From positions 109,269 to 173,268 of the forward strand of contig JBOGXA010000004.1 in NCBI GenBank assembly GCA_050694175.1: a stretch of DNA of 64,000 bases, read 5' to 3'. This document shows, in pieces, positions 40,329 through 49,709 of this stretch (within the stretch, counting starts at the first letter, position 1; each line of letters opens with the position of its first letter). This DNA is from JBOGXA01 sp050694175 (GTDB lineage: Bacteria > Actinomycetota > CADDZG01 > WHSQ01). The position numbers and the translations under genes were made by a program. Under the pieces are notes generated by a model that made no database searches, had not been told where the DNA came from, and saw nothing but the letters and a program-made list of their open reading frames with translations.

Positions 40329-40634
40329 CTATAACCCGTGCAGGTGGGCATCGTGATCCTCGGTGAACTCTCTTTCCCGCAAAACACGCCTTTTCCACGT
40401 GGCGATTTCGGGTACGACATAGGGCAACAATCGAAGTGAGTAATAGGGCGGGATCACAGGCAGGCCGATCATGTCGCCGTGGGTGGTCACCATGAAAACC
40501 GTTTCCAGCGAGCTGCGCATCTCCCGCGCGTGCTGCGAGAACTCAAATCCCAGCATGCCGTAGGTGAACTCGCTCCACACGCGGCGCAGACGGGCAAACC
40601 TACGGCGCTCGGTCTCAGATCGTCGCTCGATCAC
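40329..40634 (-). CDS. Small protein B, paralogue of protein A
   Basis: About 101 aa from the GTG at 40634 with GGGTGGGGGG upstream; longer in-frame extensions run antisense into the next gene and are rejected. It shares with protein A the pattern FTYGM...TxGDxxGxPxxPPYYSL and RLLPYVxPxIxTWKRRxLRE. It is the first gene of the four-gene ATPase operon, 95 bp from a divergent gene. Unknown function; the two may heterodimerise as the ATPases do. Confidence 0.7.
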   Translation of the reverse strand: MIERRSETERRRFARLRRVWSEFTYGMLGFEFSQHAREMRSSLETVFMVTTHGDMIGLPVIPPYYSLRLLPYVVPEIATWKRRVLREREFTEDHDAHLHGL

Positions 40635-40728
40635 GGCCCCCCACCCACATCCTGGAACTTCCTTTCCGCGCAATGTAACACTCTCACTTTGACCCCTTAG
40701 AGCCGGCAGCCGTACTCTCGACGTCGCC

Positions 40729-41388
40729 ATGCCCGATGCAGGTTCACTTCTCGTAGCAGCACTCACGATCATGACGGTCGGTGTGCTGCTGTGGTTCGCG
40801 TTCGGAACCCAGAACAACATCAAGAGGGGGAACCTGCTATTGGCGTGGATCCAAACCGGCCTCCCCGCGATCGGGCAACGAACGAAGCTCAAATGGCTGG
40901 GTACAAGCGTCGTCCAACTGGACATATCGGAGCCCACGCGGCCGTTTCGAGAGGCGCAGGTAATGATCGTCCTCGAGCCGCGCGATATCGGCCTCTTGTG
41001 GATGGTGAGCCGCCGCCGGGGGCGTCGCGATTTCATCATCGTAAGGACGCGGCTACAGAGTTCACCTCAATTTGAGTTCGAAGCAGGAGACGTTCGCCGC
41101 TGGACGGGGTCCGACCGCCTGAGCCGGCTCGATGCTGATGCATGGCAGCGAAGCGCGTGGCGAGACGGCGCCGTCCAGATAGCACATACCCCCCGAGCGA
41201 AAGTCGATGACATGCGAGCGCTGTGGGACGAGCTGGAATCCCTTACCGGGGGCGTGTGGCGCCTGTCGGTGCGACGCGACTCCCCCCATCTGGAGGCGCA
41301 CTTCGCACCTCCGGCCGACAGGGCGTCGGCGGCGGACGTCTTCGCAGCCTTGAAGCGCATTGCGAACACCGCGATGGCGAAACGTTGA
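40729..41388 (+). CDS. Membrane-anchored protein, unknown
   Basis: Protein of 219 aa with one N-terminal transmembrane helix (about 7-26) and a cytoplasmic domain. Conserved-looking stretch VMIVLEPRDIGLLWMVSRRRGRRDFIIVR, here split as VMIVLEPRDIGLLW and MVSRRRGRRDFIIVR. No enzyme motif is visible. It is divergent from the ATPase operon and may share its promoter region (40635-40728). Confidence 0.6.
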   Translation: MPDAGSLLVAALTIMTVGVLLWFAFGTQNNIKRGNLLLAWIQTGLPAIGQRTKLKWLGTSVVQLDISEPTRPFREAQVMIVLEPRDIGLLWMVSRRRGRRDFIIVRTRLQSSPQFEFEAGDVRRWTGSDRLSRLDADAWQRSAWRDGAVQIAHTPRAKVDDMRALWDELESLTGGVWRLSVRRDSPHLEAHFAPPADRASAADVFAALKRIANTAMAKR

Positions 41389-41421
41389 GGGGCCGCACTA
41401 CATGCGGCCCCTCAACTGAAC

Positions 41422-43308
41422 TCAGACGGTCGGCGCCGGTGCGGGCTCCACGGGTTGCGTGCGGAACCGTGTCCACGCCTTGTAGCCGTCGAGCGCGATC
41501 AGAACGGCGGCGACGAACAGCAGCACCGAGACGATGATCATCGCCCACGCCCCTATTATTGAGATCGTCGCGACGCCCTCCCTGATCACTATCGTCTTGT
41601 AGAGATTCCACGCCGTCACTCCCGTGGCCGCCATGGTCGTGACGTACATGAAGACCATCGGGATCCCGGCAAACGCCGGGTTGCGGCCGACGGACGCGAG
41701 CCACACGGTCACGATCAGCAGGCTGAGCGCGGCCATCAGCTGATTCGAGGCACCGAACAACTGCCACAGGTACACCCATGTACCCGTGAGCACCAGTCCC
41801 AGGACGAGAAGCGAGGAGATGATCGACGCAATGTGCTGGTTCTTGAAACCCACCCATCTCTCGCCGACCCATTCGCCCAGGGTGACGCGCATCACCCGGA
41901 ACACGAGCTGGACGACCGTCAACACGATCACGACGAACGCGCCGAACCCGAGCGCCGTGCCGTAGTCGGGAGCGATCAATCCGAACGTCGCCTGGTTCAG
42001 AAGCAGGCCGACACCTCCGGCAAACGCTCCTACACCGGCCGCCCCGGTGATCGCGACGGCCACCAGCGACAGCAGGCCAAGGGTGTTCTCCGAGAACATG
42101 CCGCCGCCGCCGACGGGCAGAGCGTCGGTCTCGTACTCGAGCTGGCGGGCCGTTCCGACCGAGCCGAACAGCGCGTGCCACCCGGAGATCGCACCGCATG
42201 CAATCGTTACAAACAACATCGGCCACAGCGGCTGTAGTGCGCCGGTTGCTTGAGCCGGTGCGAACGCCGTGAAGTCGGTGATCTTGAACTCGGCAACCGC
42301 CGAATCTCTGAACGGCGCGATCACCGCACCGATAGCGCAGAGCCCAATCACCAAAGCAGTGACCCAGAATCCGATGTAGTTAACCGGCTGGGCGAAACGC
42401 CAGATCGGCAAGTTCGCCCCGAGATAGCTGAAGACGAGTAGGAAGGCCGCCCACAGGATGAAATTGGGCAAGACGTTCACGAGGCTCTCTTCGGCGTTGT
42501 ATGTCGGGGTTGAGGTCTCGAGGATGGCACCTGTCGCCGGGTCGCGCGGTATGCGTGGATCGGCCCCCGTCGGGTCTTCAACCGAATACAGCGGCTCGTC
42601 TCCATTGACGGCGTCGTTGATGTCAAACACCACGCCGCTGATTGCGCCGGTCGACCAGTCGGGAGGCGCCGTCGTCCGGTTGGCTCCGAACGGCCCCAGC
42701 ATCATGGCCGCAATCGTCACCGCCACCACGAGCAGCGTGACACCCATCAAGTTGGCCTTCGCCCGATAGATCATGTAGCCGGCGACGAAGCCCATGATCG
42801 CGAGAACGAGGATGCCGAACGGCACGTCCGGTCGCGCGGCAAGGACGCCGGCCATGATGCCCACGAACGCTCCCCCGATCAGCAACAAGTAGAAGAAGAT
42901 GAAGACGTAGAGAATCGAGCGCACGCGCGGCGAGATCAGCCTGTATGCGGTAGCGCTGAGAGAGTTCCCATCGTTGCGGACCGACAGCATGATCGCGGTG
43001 TAATCGCTGGCCCAACCGATCAGACTCACACCGACCATCAACCAGATGATCGACGGGAGCCACCCCCAGATGCTTGCTGCGGTGATCACACCGACAATCG
43101 GGCCCGCTGCGGCGATCGACTTGAAGTGGTAGCCGTAGAGAACGAAACGACTCGTCGGCATGAAGTCGGCGCCGTCCATGTACATGCGCGCCGGCGTCGC
43201 TCTCTCCGGATCCGGCTGGATGACGGTGCGATCGATTCGCTTTGCGTAGAGGTTGTAGGCGAGGTAGATGATGACCGCGCCGATCAGTACGACCCACAAT
43301 GTGTTCAT
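41422..43308 (-). CDS. cstA: Carbon starvation protein CstA
   Basis: Protein of 628 aa from the ATG at 43308, chosen for AGGAGG at 6-nt spacing. Many-helix transporter with the CstA signatures (PTSRFVLYGYHFKSIAAAGP, WASDYTAIMLSVRNDG, SGWHALFGSVGTARQL). CstA-type carriers import peptides or pyruvate under carbon limitation. A periplasmic-type loop of about 60 residues rich in Asp/Thr lies near residues 215-280. A thioredoxin-like gene lies directly upstream on the same strand. Confidence 0.93.
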   Translation of the reverse strand: MNTLWVVLIGAVIIYLAYNLYAKRIDRTVIQPDPERATPARMYMDGADFMPTSRFVLYGYHFKSIAAAGPIVGVITAASIWGWLPSIIWLMVGVSLIGWASDYTAIMLSVRNDGNSLSATAYRLISPRVRSILYVFIFFYLLLIGGAFVGIMAGVLAARPDVPFGILVLAIMGFVAGYMIYRAKANLMGVTLLVVAVTIAAMMLGPFGANRTTAPPDWSTGAISGVVFDINDAVNGDEPLYSVEDPTGADPRIPRDPATGAILETSTPTYNAEESLVNVLPNFILWAAFLLVFSYLGANLPIWRFAQPVNYIGFWVTALVIGLCAIGAVIAPFRDSAVAEFKITDFTAFAPAQATGALQPLWPMLFVTIACGAISGWHALFGSVGTARQLEYETDALPVGGGGMFSENTLGLLSLVAVAITGAAGVGAFAGGVGLLLNQATFGLIAPDYGTALGFGAFVVIVLTVVQLVFRVMRVTLGEWVGERWVGFKNQHIASIISSLLVLGLVLTGTWVYLWQLFGASNQLMAALSLLIVTVWLASVGRNPAFAGIPMVFMYVTTMAATGVTAWNLYKTIVIREGVATISIIGAWAMIIVSVLLFVAAVLIALDGYKAWTRFRTQPVEPAPAPTV

Positions 43309-43382
43309 AGGCGTCCTCCTCCGTCGGACACTGGACATGAAGCTCTGTTACTGGGCCGTCGCCTTACCTGCGCCACCTCCTC

Positions 43383-43769
43383 TCAAGTGGGCGCCGACGC
43401 GGCGGCCACGTGGCGTTCGATGACCGGGGTCAGCGCCTGGAAATCGGTCCCCACCTGCACCTTTGCTCCGGCAACGATCACGGCGGGGTACTTCCGAATC
43501 CTGTAGCGGAGAGACTTGAGCACGCCCTCGATAGAGGCGGCATCGACGATCACCACCCGGATGCGTCCGCCGAAGCGCTCGGCGAGTTCATGCACCCAGT
43601 TCGACAGATCCTGGAACTGCTCTCTCAGGTCGTCCGGAAGCGCTTCCCGGGCCTGCTCCCGATGCGCGGTCGCAGCGACCGACGTGCGGCCGAATGCGAT
43701 CTCACAATGCTGGCAGTGGAAGAACACTGTCGGCGCGTATGCGAGAACCTGTATCTCAACCGCCTTCAC
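43383..43769 (-). CDS. Thioredoxin-like CxxC protein
   Basis: About 128 aa from the GTG at 43769 (GGGGGG upstream). CQHC near residue 19 after a hydrophobic strand (VLAYAPTVFFH), then VVIVDAASIEG and a cis-Pro-type KYPAVIVAG with a final G-x(3)-F helix, the order of a minimal thioredoxin/glutaredoxin fold. It lies between ligA and cstA on the same strand; a redox role for either is not established. Confidence 0.65.
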   Translation of the reverse strand: MKAVEIQVLAYAPTVFFHCQHCEIAFGRTSVAATAHREQAREALPDDLREQFQDLSNWVHELAERFGGRIRVVIVDAASIEGVLKSLRYRIRKYPAVIVAGAKVQVGTDFQALTPVIERHVAAASAPT

Positions 43770-43860
43770 GAGACCCCCCAGCCTCGTCAACCGCCTCCAT
43801 AGGCGCCTGCAAGGATACCCAATCGTACCCAGCGCGCCGGGAGGGGCGGCTGCGCCTATC

Positions 43861-45861
43861 TCAGCCGAGCAGCTTCTTGAAGGCAATCTCGTCGAGGATT
43901 TCGATTCCCAGCTGGACGGCCTTGTCGTACTTCGACCCGGGATTGGCCCCCGCCACGATGTAGTCCGTCTTCTTGGACACGCTCGAGGTCACCTTGCCTC
44001 CCCGCTCCTCGATAGCGCGGGCTGCTTCATCGCGCGAGAAATCGTCGAGCGAGCCCGTGAGAACGAAGGTCACTCCCACGAGGGGGCCCTTCTTTTTCAC
44101 CACCGCCGAGGTGGTATTGACCCCGGAGGCGCGGAGCTTGTCGAGGACCTCGATGTTGCGGGGCTGATCGAAGAACATCGCGATCGACTTCGCGATGATC
44201 GGCCCGATGCCTTCGAGCGCTACCAGTTCGTCCTCGGTCATCTCTTGAAGCCGCTCCAGGGACCCGACCTCCGCAGCGATGTCGAAGGCAGCCTTGCCAC
44301 CAACGTGCCTGATCCCGAGCCCGTAGAGGAGGTTTCCGAGTGGGCGCTTCTTCGATCGTTCGATGGCCGACACGAGGTTGTCGATGGACTTGTCGGCGAA
44401 GCCTTCGAGCTCGGCGAGTTGCTCCCGGCTGAGGCTGTAGACGTCGCCGATGTCCTCGAGCCACCCCTTGTCGACCAGGGTAAGGATGGTCTGGTAACCG
44501 AGGCCCTCGATGTCCATGGCGCCGCGCGCCGCAAAGTGGAACAGGCGCTCAACGCGCTGGGACGGGCAGTCGATCCCAGTGCAGCGGGCAACGGCCTCGC
44601 CTTCGGGGCGTTCGATCGCCGATCCGCACGACGGGCACTTCTTCGGCATCGCGAACACCCGCTCTTTACCGGTTCGTTTCGAGGTCACCGGGCCGACGAC
44701 TTCTGGGATCACATCTCCGGCTCGCCGCACGATTACCGTGTCGCCGATCCGGACGTCCTTGCGCTTCACTTCGTCTTCGTTGTGGAGGGTGGCCGTCGTC
44801 ACGGTCACGCCGCCGACAAAGACCGGCTCGAGGCGCGCGAACGGCGTCACGGCCCCCGTCCTGCCGACGTGGACCTGGATGTCCTCTAGAAGGGTCGTTC
44901 GTTCCTCGGGCGGGAACTTGTAGGCGATTGCCCAACGAGGTGCCTTGGCCGTGTAGCCCAGTTCCTCTTGCTGGGCGATCGAGTCGACCTTGACCACCAC
45001 CCCGTCGATCTCATAGGGAACATCGTGGCGATGCTCCTCCCAATGAGCGCGGAACTCGTAAACGTCGTCGAGGCTCGGCAGCCTCTGATTTTCAGAGTTG
45101 GTGCGCAGCCCCAGCTCTCTCAACATCTCGAGAGCCTCCCAATGGGAGGTGAGCCGGACGCCGTCGATGAATCCAACGCCGTGACAAACCAGCGACAGCT
45201 TGCGCTCCTTCGTCACGCTCGGATCCTTCTGGCGGAGCGATCCGGCGGCCGCGTTGCGCGGATTCGCGAACGTCCTGAGGTCGGCCTCTCCCAGCCTCTC
45301 ATTGAGCTTCTCGAAGTCGTCGGTGCGCATGTACACCTCGCCGCGCACCTCGAGGACCTTCGGGGGCTTGCCGCGTAGCTTCAAAGGAACGGCCCCCACC
45401 GTGCGCAGGTTAGCGGTGATGTCCTCTCCGACGCGCCCGTCGCCGCGTGTCGCCCCCTTGAAGAAGGATCCGCCCTCGTAAATGAGATTGACGGCGACTC
45501 CGTCCATCTTGAGTTCGGTAACGAATGCGCTGGCACTCCCGATGAGCCTCTCTACTCGTCGGCCCCACGCACCCAGCTCCTCCACCGAAAAGCAGTTGTC
45601 GAGCGACATCATTGGCGTCCGATGCTCGACGGGGGCAAAGATGTCGGACGGTGGCGCGCCAACTCGTTGGGTCGGAGAGTCTGCGGTTGTCAGGTCGGGA
45701 TGAGCCCGCTCGATCTCCATGAGTTCGCCGACCAGGGCGTCGTATTCAGCGTCGGCGACCTCGGGGTCGTCCAGCACGTGGTAGCGGTACGAGTGATAGT
45801 CGATGGTGTCGCGCAGCTCCGCCGCGCGTTTCTTCGCCTGATTCTTGGTCGAAGGCGACAT
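43861..45861 (-). CDS. ligA: NAD-dependent DNA ligase
   Basis: Protein of 666 aa, the normal LigA length. Adenylation domain with the nucleotidyl Lys in ELKMDGVAVNL (K118), OB fold (GRTGAVTPFARLEPV), zinc finger (CPSCGS ... CTGIDCPSQ), helix-hairpin-helix repeats and a C-terminal BRCT domain (KKGPLVGVTFVLTGSL). It seals nicks in replication and repair. The preceding genes on the strand encode a methyltransferase, MnmA and a cysteine desulfurase. Confidence 0.97.
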   Translation of the reverse strand: MSPSTKNQAKKRAAELRDTIDYHSYRYHVLDDPEVADAEYDALVGELMEIERAHPDLTTADSPTQRVGAPPSDIFAPVEHRTPMMSLDNCFSVEELGAWGRRVERLIGSASAFVTELKMDGVAVNLIYEGGSFFKGATRGDGRVGEDITANLRTVGAVPLKLRGKPPKVLEVRGEVYMRTDDFEKLNERLGEADLRTFANPRNAAAGSLRQKDPSVTKERKLSLVCHGVGFIDGVRLTSHWEALEMLRELGLRTNSENQRLPSLDDVYEFRAHWEEHRHDVPYEIDGVVVKVDSIAQQEELGYTAKAPRWAIAYKFPPEERTTLLEDIQVHVGRTGAVTPFARLEPVFVGGVTVTTATLHNEDEVKRKDVRIGDTVIVRRAGDVIPEVVGPVTSKRTGKERVFAMPKKCPSCGSAIERPEGEAVARCTGIDCPSQRVERLFHFAARGAMDIEGLGYQTILTLVDKGWLEDIGDVYSLSREQLAELEGFADKSIDNLVSAIERSKKRPLGNLLYGLGIRHVGGKAAFDIAAEVGSLERLQEMTEDELVALEGIGPIIAKSIAMFFDQPRNIEVLDKLRASGVNTTSAVVKKKGPLVGVTFVLTGSLDDFSRDEAARAIEERGGKVTSSVSKKTDYIVAGANPGSKYDKAVQLGIEILDEIAFKKLLG

Positions 45862-45874
45862 GCGGGTTATCTTC

Positions 45875-46630
45875 TCAGGTGCCGCCCGCGCGCTTCGCCA
45901 GCATCATGATGCGCGTGCGGACGTAGACCCAGTCGTCACCGACCCGCGTCCAGCTCATGCCGGTGCGCTCACCGTGGCGCTCGATGAATTCCTGCACCGC
46001 CGCAATCCTCTCCGGGGGGAACTCGTCGGTCCCCATCCACTCGGAGAAGCGTTGCGTCACTTCGGCCAGTCTTTGATCGACGACCTCGAGTCCGGCAGAG
46101 TTAGCGAGGATCCGAAACGCGCTCGAGGGCCTCGACACCGCGTGGGAGGGATCCCTGATCGTTTCGAGTTTGTTCATCGCTGCGGCTTGCTCATAGCTCT
46201 CGGGAGCAACCTGGTCCACGATGACAAGGCTTCCATCGGACTTCATCGTGCGACGCATCTCCTTGAGAACAACAAGTGGCTCCCAGATGTGATGCAGGGT
46301 CTGCGCGATCGCGATCAGATCGATCGACTCAGACCTAAGGGGAAGGCGCGCTCCGTCGGCGACAACCGCTTCGATTCGTCCGTTGCGGTCACGTGCGTGG
46401 GCGAGCATGCCGGGCGTCAGATCCACCGCGATCAGCCTGGCTGCGACATCGGAGAAGAGACTCAGAAAGTTGCCGGTGCCGGCTCCCACCTCGGCCACCA
46501 CGGCTTCCGGTTGAACCCGGGCGAAGCTCGGGACCTCGAGGACATCGAAGCGCCCAGCCGTGCGGCGAGCAAAGCCCCCTGCGGCGCGCTCGAATTCGGT
46601 TTGGACGGCTCTCTTGTGAGGGTCAGGCAT
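45875..46630 (-). CDS. SAM-dependent methyltransferase (class I)
   Basis: About 251 aa from the ATG at 46630, which overlaps the mnmA stop by 8 bp; the longer version begins inside mnmA. SAM-binding VAEVGAGTGNFLSLF and VDLTPGMLAHAR, then the UbiE-like core ADGARLPLRSESIDLIAIAQ. Small-molecule methyltransferase, substrate unknown. Confidence 0.88.
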   Translation of the reverse strand: MPDPHKRAVQTEFERAAGGFARRTAGRFDVLEVPSFARVQPEAVVAEVGAGTGNFLSLFSDVAARLIAVDLTPGMLAHARDRNGRIEAVVADGARLPLRSESIDLIAIAQTLHHIWEPLVVLKEMRRTMKSDGSLVIVDQVAPESYEQAAAMNKLETIRDPSHAVSRPSSAFRILANSAGLEVVDQRLAEVTQRFSEWMGTDEFPPERIAAVQEFIERHGERTGMSWTRVGDDWVYVRTRIMMLAKRAGGT

Positions 46631-47720
46631 GAACTCGAGCGGGGACGGTCGAGGCAATGATCCCCCCGCCCATCAGCTCGTCCGGGTCACCGTCCCGATA
46701 GAGGGCCGCCGACTGACCCGGGGCCACCGCCATGACCGGGACTTCGTAGCGGACCCGCCATGCGGATGAGTGCGACTCGACCACGGCCGGGTTGACGCCG
46801 CCGTGGGCACGGTGCTGTACGAGCACCCGGCTGCCGTCGACCGGAGGATCGCCCACGAAGCTGGCCTCGTCAATGGTGAAGCCCTCGACCTCGAGATCGT
46901 CGGGCTCACCCACAACAAGGGTGTTGGTCGGCGCATCGATCGAGGTGACGTAGATGGGTGCCCCCAGCGAGATGCCGAGTCCCCTGCGCTGACCGATCGT
47001 GTAATGGCCGATACCGCGGTGCTCACCCACCTGCCGGCCCGCGGCATCGACAATGGGGCCCGGCTGGGATGCTTCGGCGAGATTCTCGGTCACGTACGCG
47101 TCGAAATCACCGTCGCGCACAAAACAGATCTCTTGCGAGTCCGGCTTGCGTGCAGTTCGCAGCCCCAGCTCGGCAGCGCGCGCCCGCGTCTGAGACTTGT
47201 CCATCTCCCCGACCGGAAATCTGCAGTGGCTCAACTGGCCTTGGGTGAGCATCCACAGCACATACGACTGGTCCTTAGCCGAGTCTGCCCCTCGTAGCAG
47301 TTGCAGCCGACCCCCTCGTCGCCGGATGCGCGCGTAGTGACCGGTGGCCAGGACGTCTGCCCCCAGAGCGAATGCGTGATTCAGAAGAGCATCGAACTTG
47401 ATCCACTGGTTGCATCGCACGCACGGATTCGGCGTTCGGCCTGTTGCGTAGTCCATGCGGAAGTCGTGCACGACTGTCTGATCGAACCGATCAGCGTAGT
47501 TGAGGACGTAGAACGGGATGTCGACAACGTCCGCCACGCGACGCGCATCGTCGGCCGCGCCGACGCTACAGCAGCCGGATGCGTTGTTGATCGCGTCGCC
47601 GCGCCACAGCTTGAGCATGATGCCGGTGACCTCGTAGCCCTCTTCGACAAGAAGTGCAGCCGTGACCGAGGAGTCGACGCCGCCGGACATGGCCACGACG
47701 GCCTTGGGGCGCGTGCCCAT
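46623..47720 (-). CDS. mnmA: tRNA-specific 2-thiouridylase
   Basis: Protein of 365 aa from the ATG at 47720, which overlaps the desulfurase stop (TAATG). PP-loop SGGVDSSV, catalytic cysteines in NPCVRCNQWIKF (C103) and SQEICFV, and the GIGHYTIGQRRGLG segment. It adds sulfur to U34 of Lys, Glu and Gln tRNAs, taking sulfur from the cysteine desulfurase encoded next to it. Confidence 0.97.
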   Translation of the reverse strand: MGTRPKAVVAMSGGVDSSVTAALLVEEGYEVTGIMLKLWRGDAINNASGCCSVGAADDARRVADVVDIPFYVLNYADRFDQTVVHDFRMDYATGRTPNPCVRCNQWIKFDALLNHAFALGADVLATGHYARIRRRGGRLQLLRGADSAKDQSYVLWMLTQGQLSHCRFPVGEMDKSQTRARAAELGLRTARKPDSQEICFVRDGDFDAYVTENLAEASQPGPIVDAAGRQVGEHRGIGHYTIGQRRGLGISLGAPIYVTSIDAPTNTLVVGEPDDLEVEGFTIDEASFVGDPPVDGSRVLVQHRAHGGVNPAVVESHSSAWRVRYEVPVMAVAPGQSAALYRDGDPDELMGGGIIASTVPARVHA

Positions 47721-48868
47721 TACGCGACCTTGCGAGACCGGGCGATCGCCTCCGGCAGCGCCGCCAGCGCCGCGTCCACGTCGTCCTCGACGGAGGTGCG
47801 GCCCAACGTGAAACGCAGGCTCGCATTCGCAAGCTCCTTCGAGACGCCGATCGAGAGCAGCACATGAGAGGGATCGGCCGCTCCGGACTGGCATGCAGAC
47901 CCGGTCGAGCAGGCGATACCCGCCTGGTCGAGCAGCAACAACAGCGTTTCGCCGTCCGCCCCCGGAATCGAAACATTGAGGTTACCGGCGACCCGGTGCT
48001 CGACATCGCCGTTCACACTCGCATCCGGTTCGATCCCCCTGATCCCCTCCAGCAGCCTGTCGCGTAGGGCGCGAAGCCGCTCGGCCTCTCCCTCGACGTC
48101 CTTGGCCGACAGTTCGGCTGCGACTCCGAACCCCGCGATGCCGGCAACGTTGAGGGTCCCTGAGCGAAACCCGTGCTCATGGCCGCCACCGTGGATAAGC
48201 GCCTCCACGGGCACGTGGGAGCGGACGAACAGCGCACCGGTTCCCTTCGGGCCTCCCAGCTTGTGAGCGGCGAAGGCCGCGAGGTCCACTCCCCATGCGT
48301 GGACGTCGACGGGAATCTTGCCCAGTGCCTGGACGGCGTCGGTGTGTACGAGGGTGTTCCGGTTCACGTCCTTGACGGCTCGGACGATCTCTGCCATCGG
48401 CTGGATGGTCCCGATCTCGTTGTTCACGGTCATGACCGAGACGAGGATCGTTCCCGGACGCACCGCTGCGGCCACTCGCTGCGGATCGACCACTCCGCTC
48501 GAATCTGCCTCGACGTAGGTCGCTTCGTAGCCATGACGTTCGAGGAAGTGAAACGAGTCCAGCACCGCGTGGTGCTCGAAAGTCGTCGTAACGATGTGGT
48601 TGCCGTGCGCTCGTAGCTTCTCGGCCGTCCCTTTGATCGCCAGGTTGTCGGCCTCGGTTCCGCCGCCGGTGAAGACGATCTCGGCCGGACTCGCCCCGAT
48701 CGCCCCGGCCACCCGCTCGCGGGCGATCTCGACGACCTCGCGGGCCCGGCGGCCGGCGGCGTGCACGGACGAGGGATTCCCGAAGGTCTCGTCGTCCAGG
48801 GAGGCGAGAACCGCATCGCGCGCCTCTGGTATGAGCGGCGTAGTCGCCGAATGGTCCAGATAGTGCAT
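47720..48868 (-). CDS. Cysteine desulfurase (NifS/IscS type)
   Basis: Protein of 382 aa from the ATG at 48868 (MHYLDHSATTP). PLP-binding Lys in AHKLGGPKG (K203), the ETHN-equivalent FEHHAVLD, and the persulfide Cys in GIACSTGSACQSG. Supplies sulfur for MnmA, with which it overlaps by one base, and possibly for Fe-S clusters. Confidence 0.95.
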   Translation of the reverse strand: MHYLDHSATTPLIPEARDAVLASLDDETFGNPSSVHAAGRRAREVVEIARERVAGAIGASPAEIVFTGGGTEADNLAIKGTAEKLRAHGNHIVTTTFEHHAVLDSFHFLERHGYEATYVEADSSGVVDPQRVAAAVRPGTILVSVMTVNNEIGTIQPMAEIVRAVKDVNRNTLVHTDAVQALGKIPVDVHAWGVDLAAFAAHKLGGPKGTGALFVRSHVPVEALIHGGGHEHGFRSGTLNVAGIAGFGVAAELSAKDVEGEAERLRALRDRLLEGIRGIEPDASVNGDVEHRVAGNLNVSIPGADGETLLLLLDQAGIACSTGSACQSGAADPSHVLLSIGVSKELANASLRFTLGRTSVEDDVDAALAALPEAIARSRKVA

Positions 48869-48912
48869 CGCACCAGGATAAGAGGTTTGCGAGCACTGTC
48901 GAGCGTTAAGCT

Positions 48913-49191
48913 GTGGCCAGATTGGAACGGACGGAGCTGGAGAAACTCTCATCCAAAGCGCTGCACGATCGCGCCATGAACCTCGCCGTCCGTCACTTCG
49001 ACATCAGTTTTCTGTGGGATGTCGTGAAGGCGGTTCCGGCGGCACGAGCGGCAGCCGGAGACCTCAGCACGGCCGAGGTCGACGTCGTGAGTCTGTCCTC
49101 GCGGATCAGCGACGTGATCCACTCAGACGAGGGGGCACTGGCCGACGCGCTGCGGCCCATGTACATCGATTACCTGGAAAAGCACGGGTAG
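48913..49191 (+). CDS. Small conserved helical protein
   Basis: 92 aa from a GTG at 48913. Predicted mostly helical (LEKLSSKALHDRAMNLAVRH, then ISFLWDVVKAVPAARAAAGD). No signal peptide, transmembrane helix or motif. Divergent from the desulfurase gene. Likely a small conserved actinobacterial protein; function unknown. Confidence 0.65.
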   Translation: MARLERTELEKLSSKALHDRAMNLAVRHFDISFLWDVVKAVPAARAAAGDLSTAEVDVVSLSSRISDVIHSDEGALADALRPMYIDYLEKHG

Positions 49192-49277
49192 CAGGGCCGT
49201 GGGCCGGCTCGAGCTGACGTTTGCGCCTGGATGGTCGCAATGCGCGCATCCTGCCCCAAACATCTGGCGGGTGGGCG

Positions 49278-49290
49278 CTAGCCAGGCTAG
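49278..49290. terminator. Short inverted repeat between convergent genes
   Basis: CTAGCC and GGCTAG around a single A, immediately next to the stop of the 49291 gene and facing the 3' end of the 48913 gene. It is a small candidate for bidirectional termination; no T-tract. Confidence 0.3.
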
Positions 49291-49671
49291 TTAGTTGTTG
49301 GGCGCGTCGTGGTCGGGCTCGTTGAAACGACGCTCGAGTTCCGCGAACTGTTCGTCTATCGCGCTGTCCGACACTCCACGGCGGTTCTTCTCGAAGTCGC
49401 GCATCCGTTTGGGATATCCGATGACGCGGGCGTCGTAAACGGGGATGCCCAGGTGCTCGCAAAAGGCGACCGCATCGGCCGGATCACGCACCGCGCCGCG
49501 GGTATGGTCGCCGTCGCGATCCACGAGCAGCAACGTAACCGGTGAGGTCGCGGTACGCGGCTCGATGTAGCCCTCCACCCCCTTGCGGTCGGCGGCAAAC
49601 GAGGACAGCCCCTCTAGCTGGGGGTTGCCCCGCCGGCTGAAGAAGGCCCGGATCTTGTCCCCGAAAGACAC
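49291..49671 (-). CDS. Conserved protein of unknown function
   Basis: 126 aa from the GTG at 49671. The core TSPVTLLLVDRDGDHTRGAV and IPVYDARVIGYPKRMRDFEK suggests a small alpha/beta domain; the C terminus is acidic and helical. Soluble, no signal peptide. Not recognised. Confidence 0.6.
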   Translation of the reverse strand: MSFGDKIRAFFSRRGNPQLEGLSSFAADRKGVEGYIEPRTATSPVTLLLVDRDGDHTRGAVRDPADAVAFCEHLGIPVYDARVIGYPKRMRDFEKNRRGVSDSAIDEQFAELERRFNEPDHDAPNN

Positions 49672-49709
49672 CTAGCCATTGTCCTACGTCGCGCGGTACA
49701 TGTTCGCCG

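Noticed and set aside
40635..41039. Long N-terminal extension of small protein B
   Set aside because: It would lie antisense to the membrane-anchored protein gene and shows no conserved features; a GTG with a good ribosome-binding site lies at 40634.
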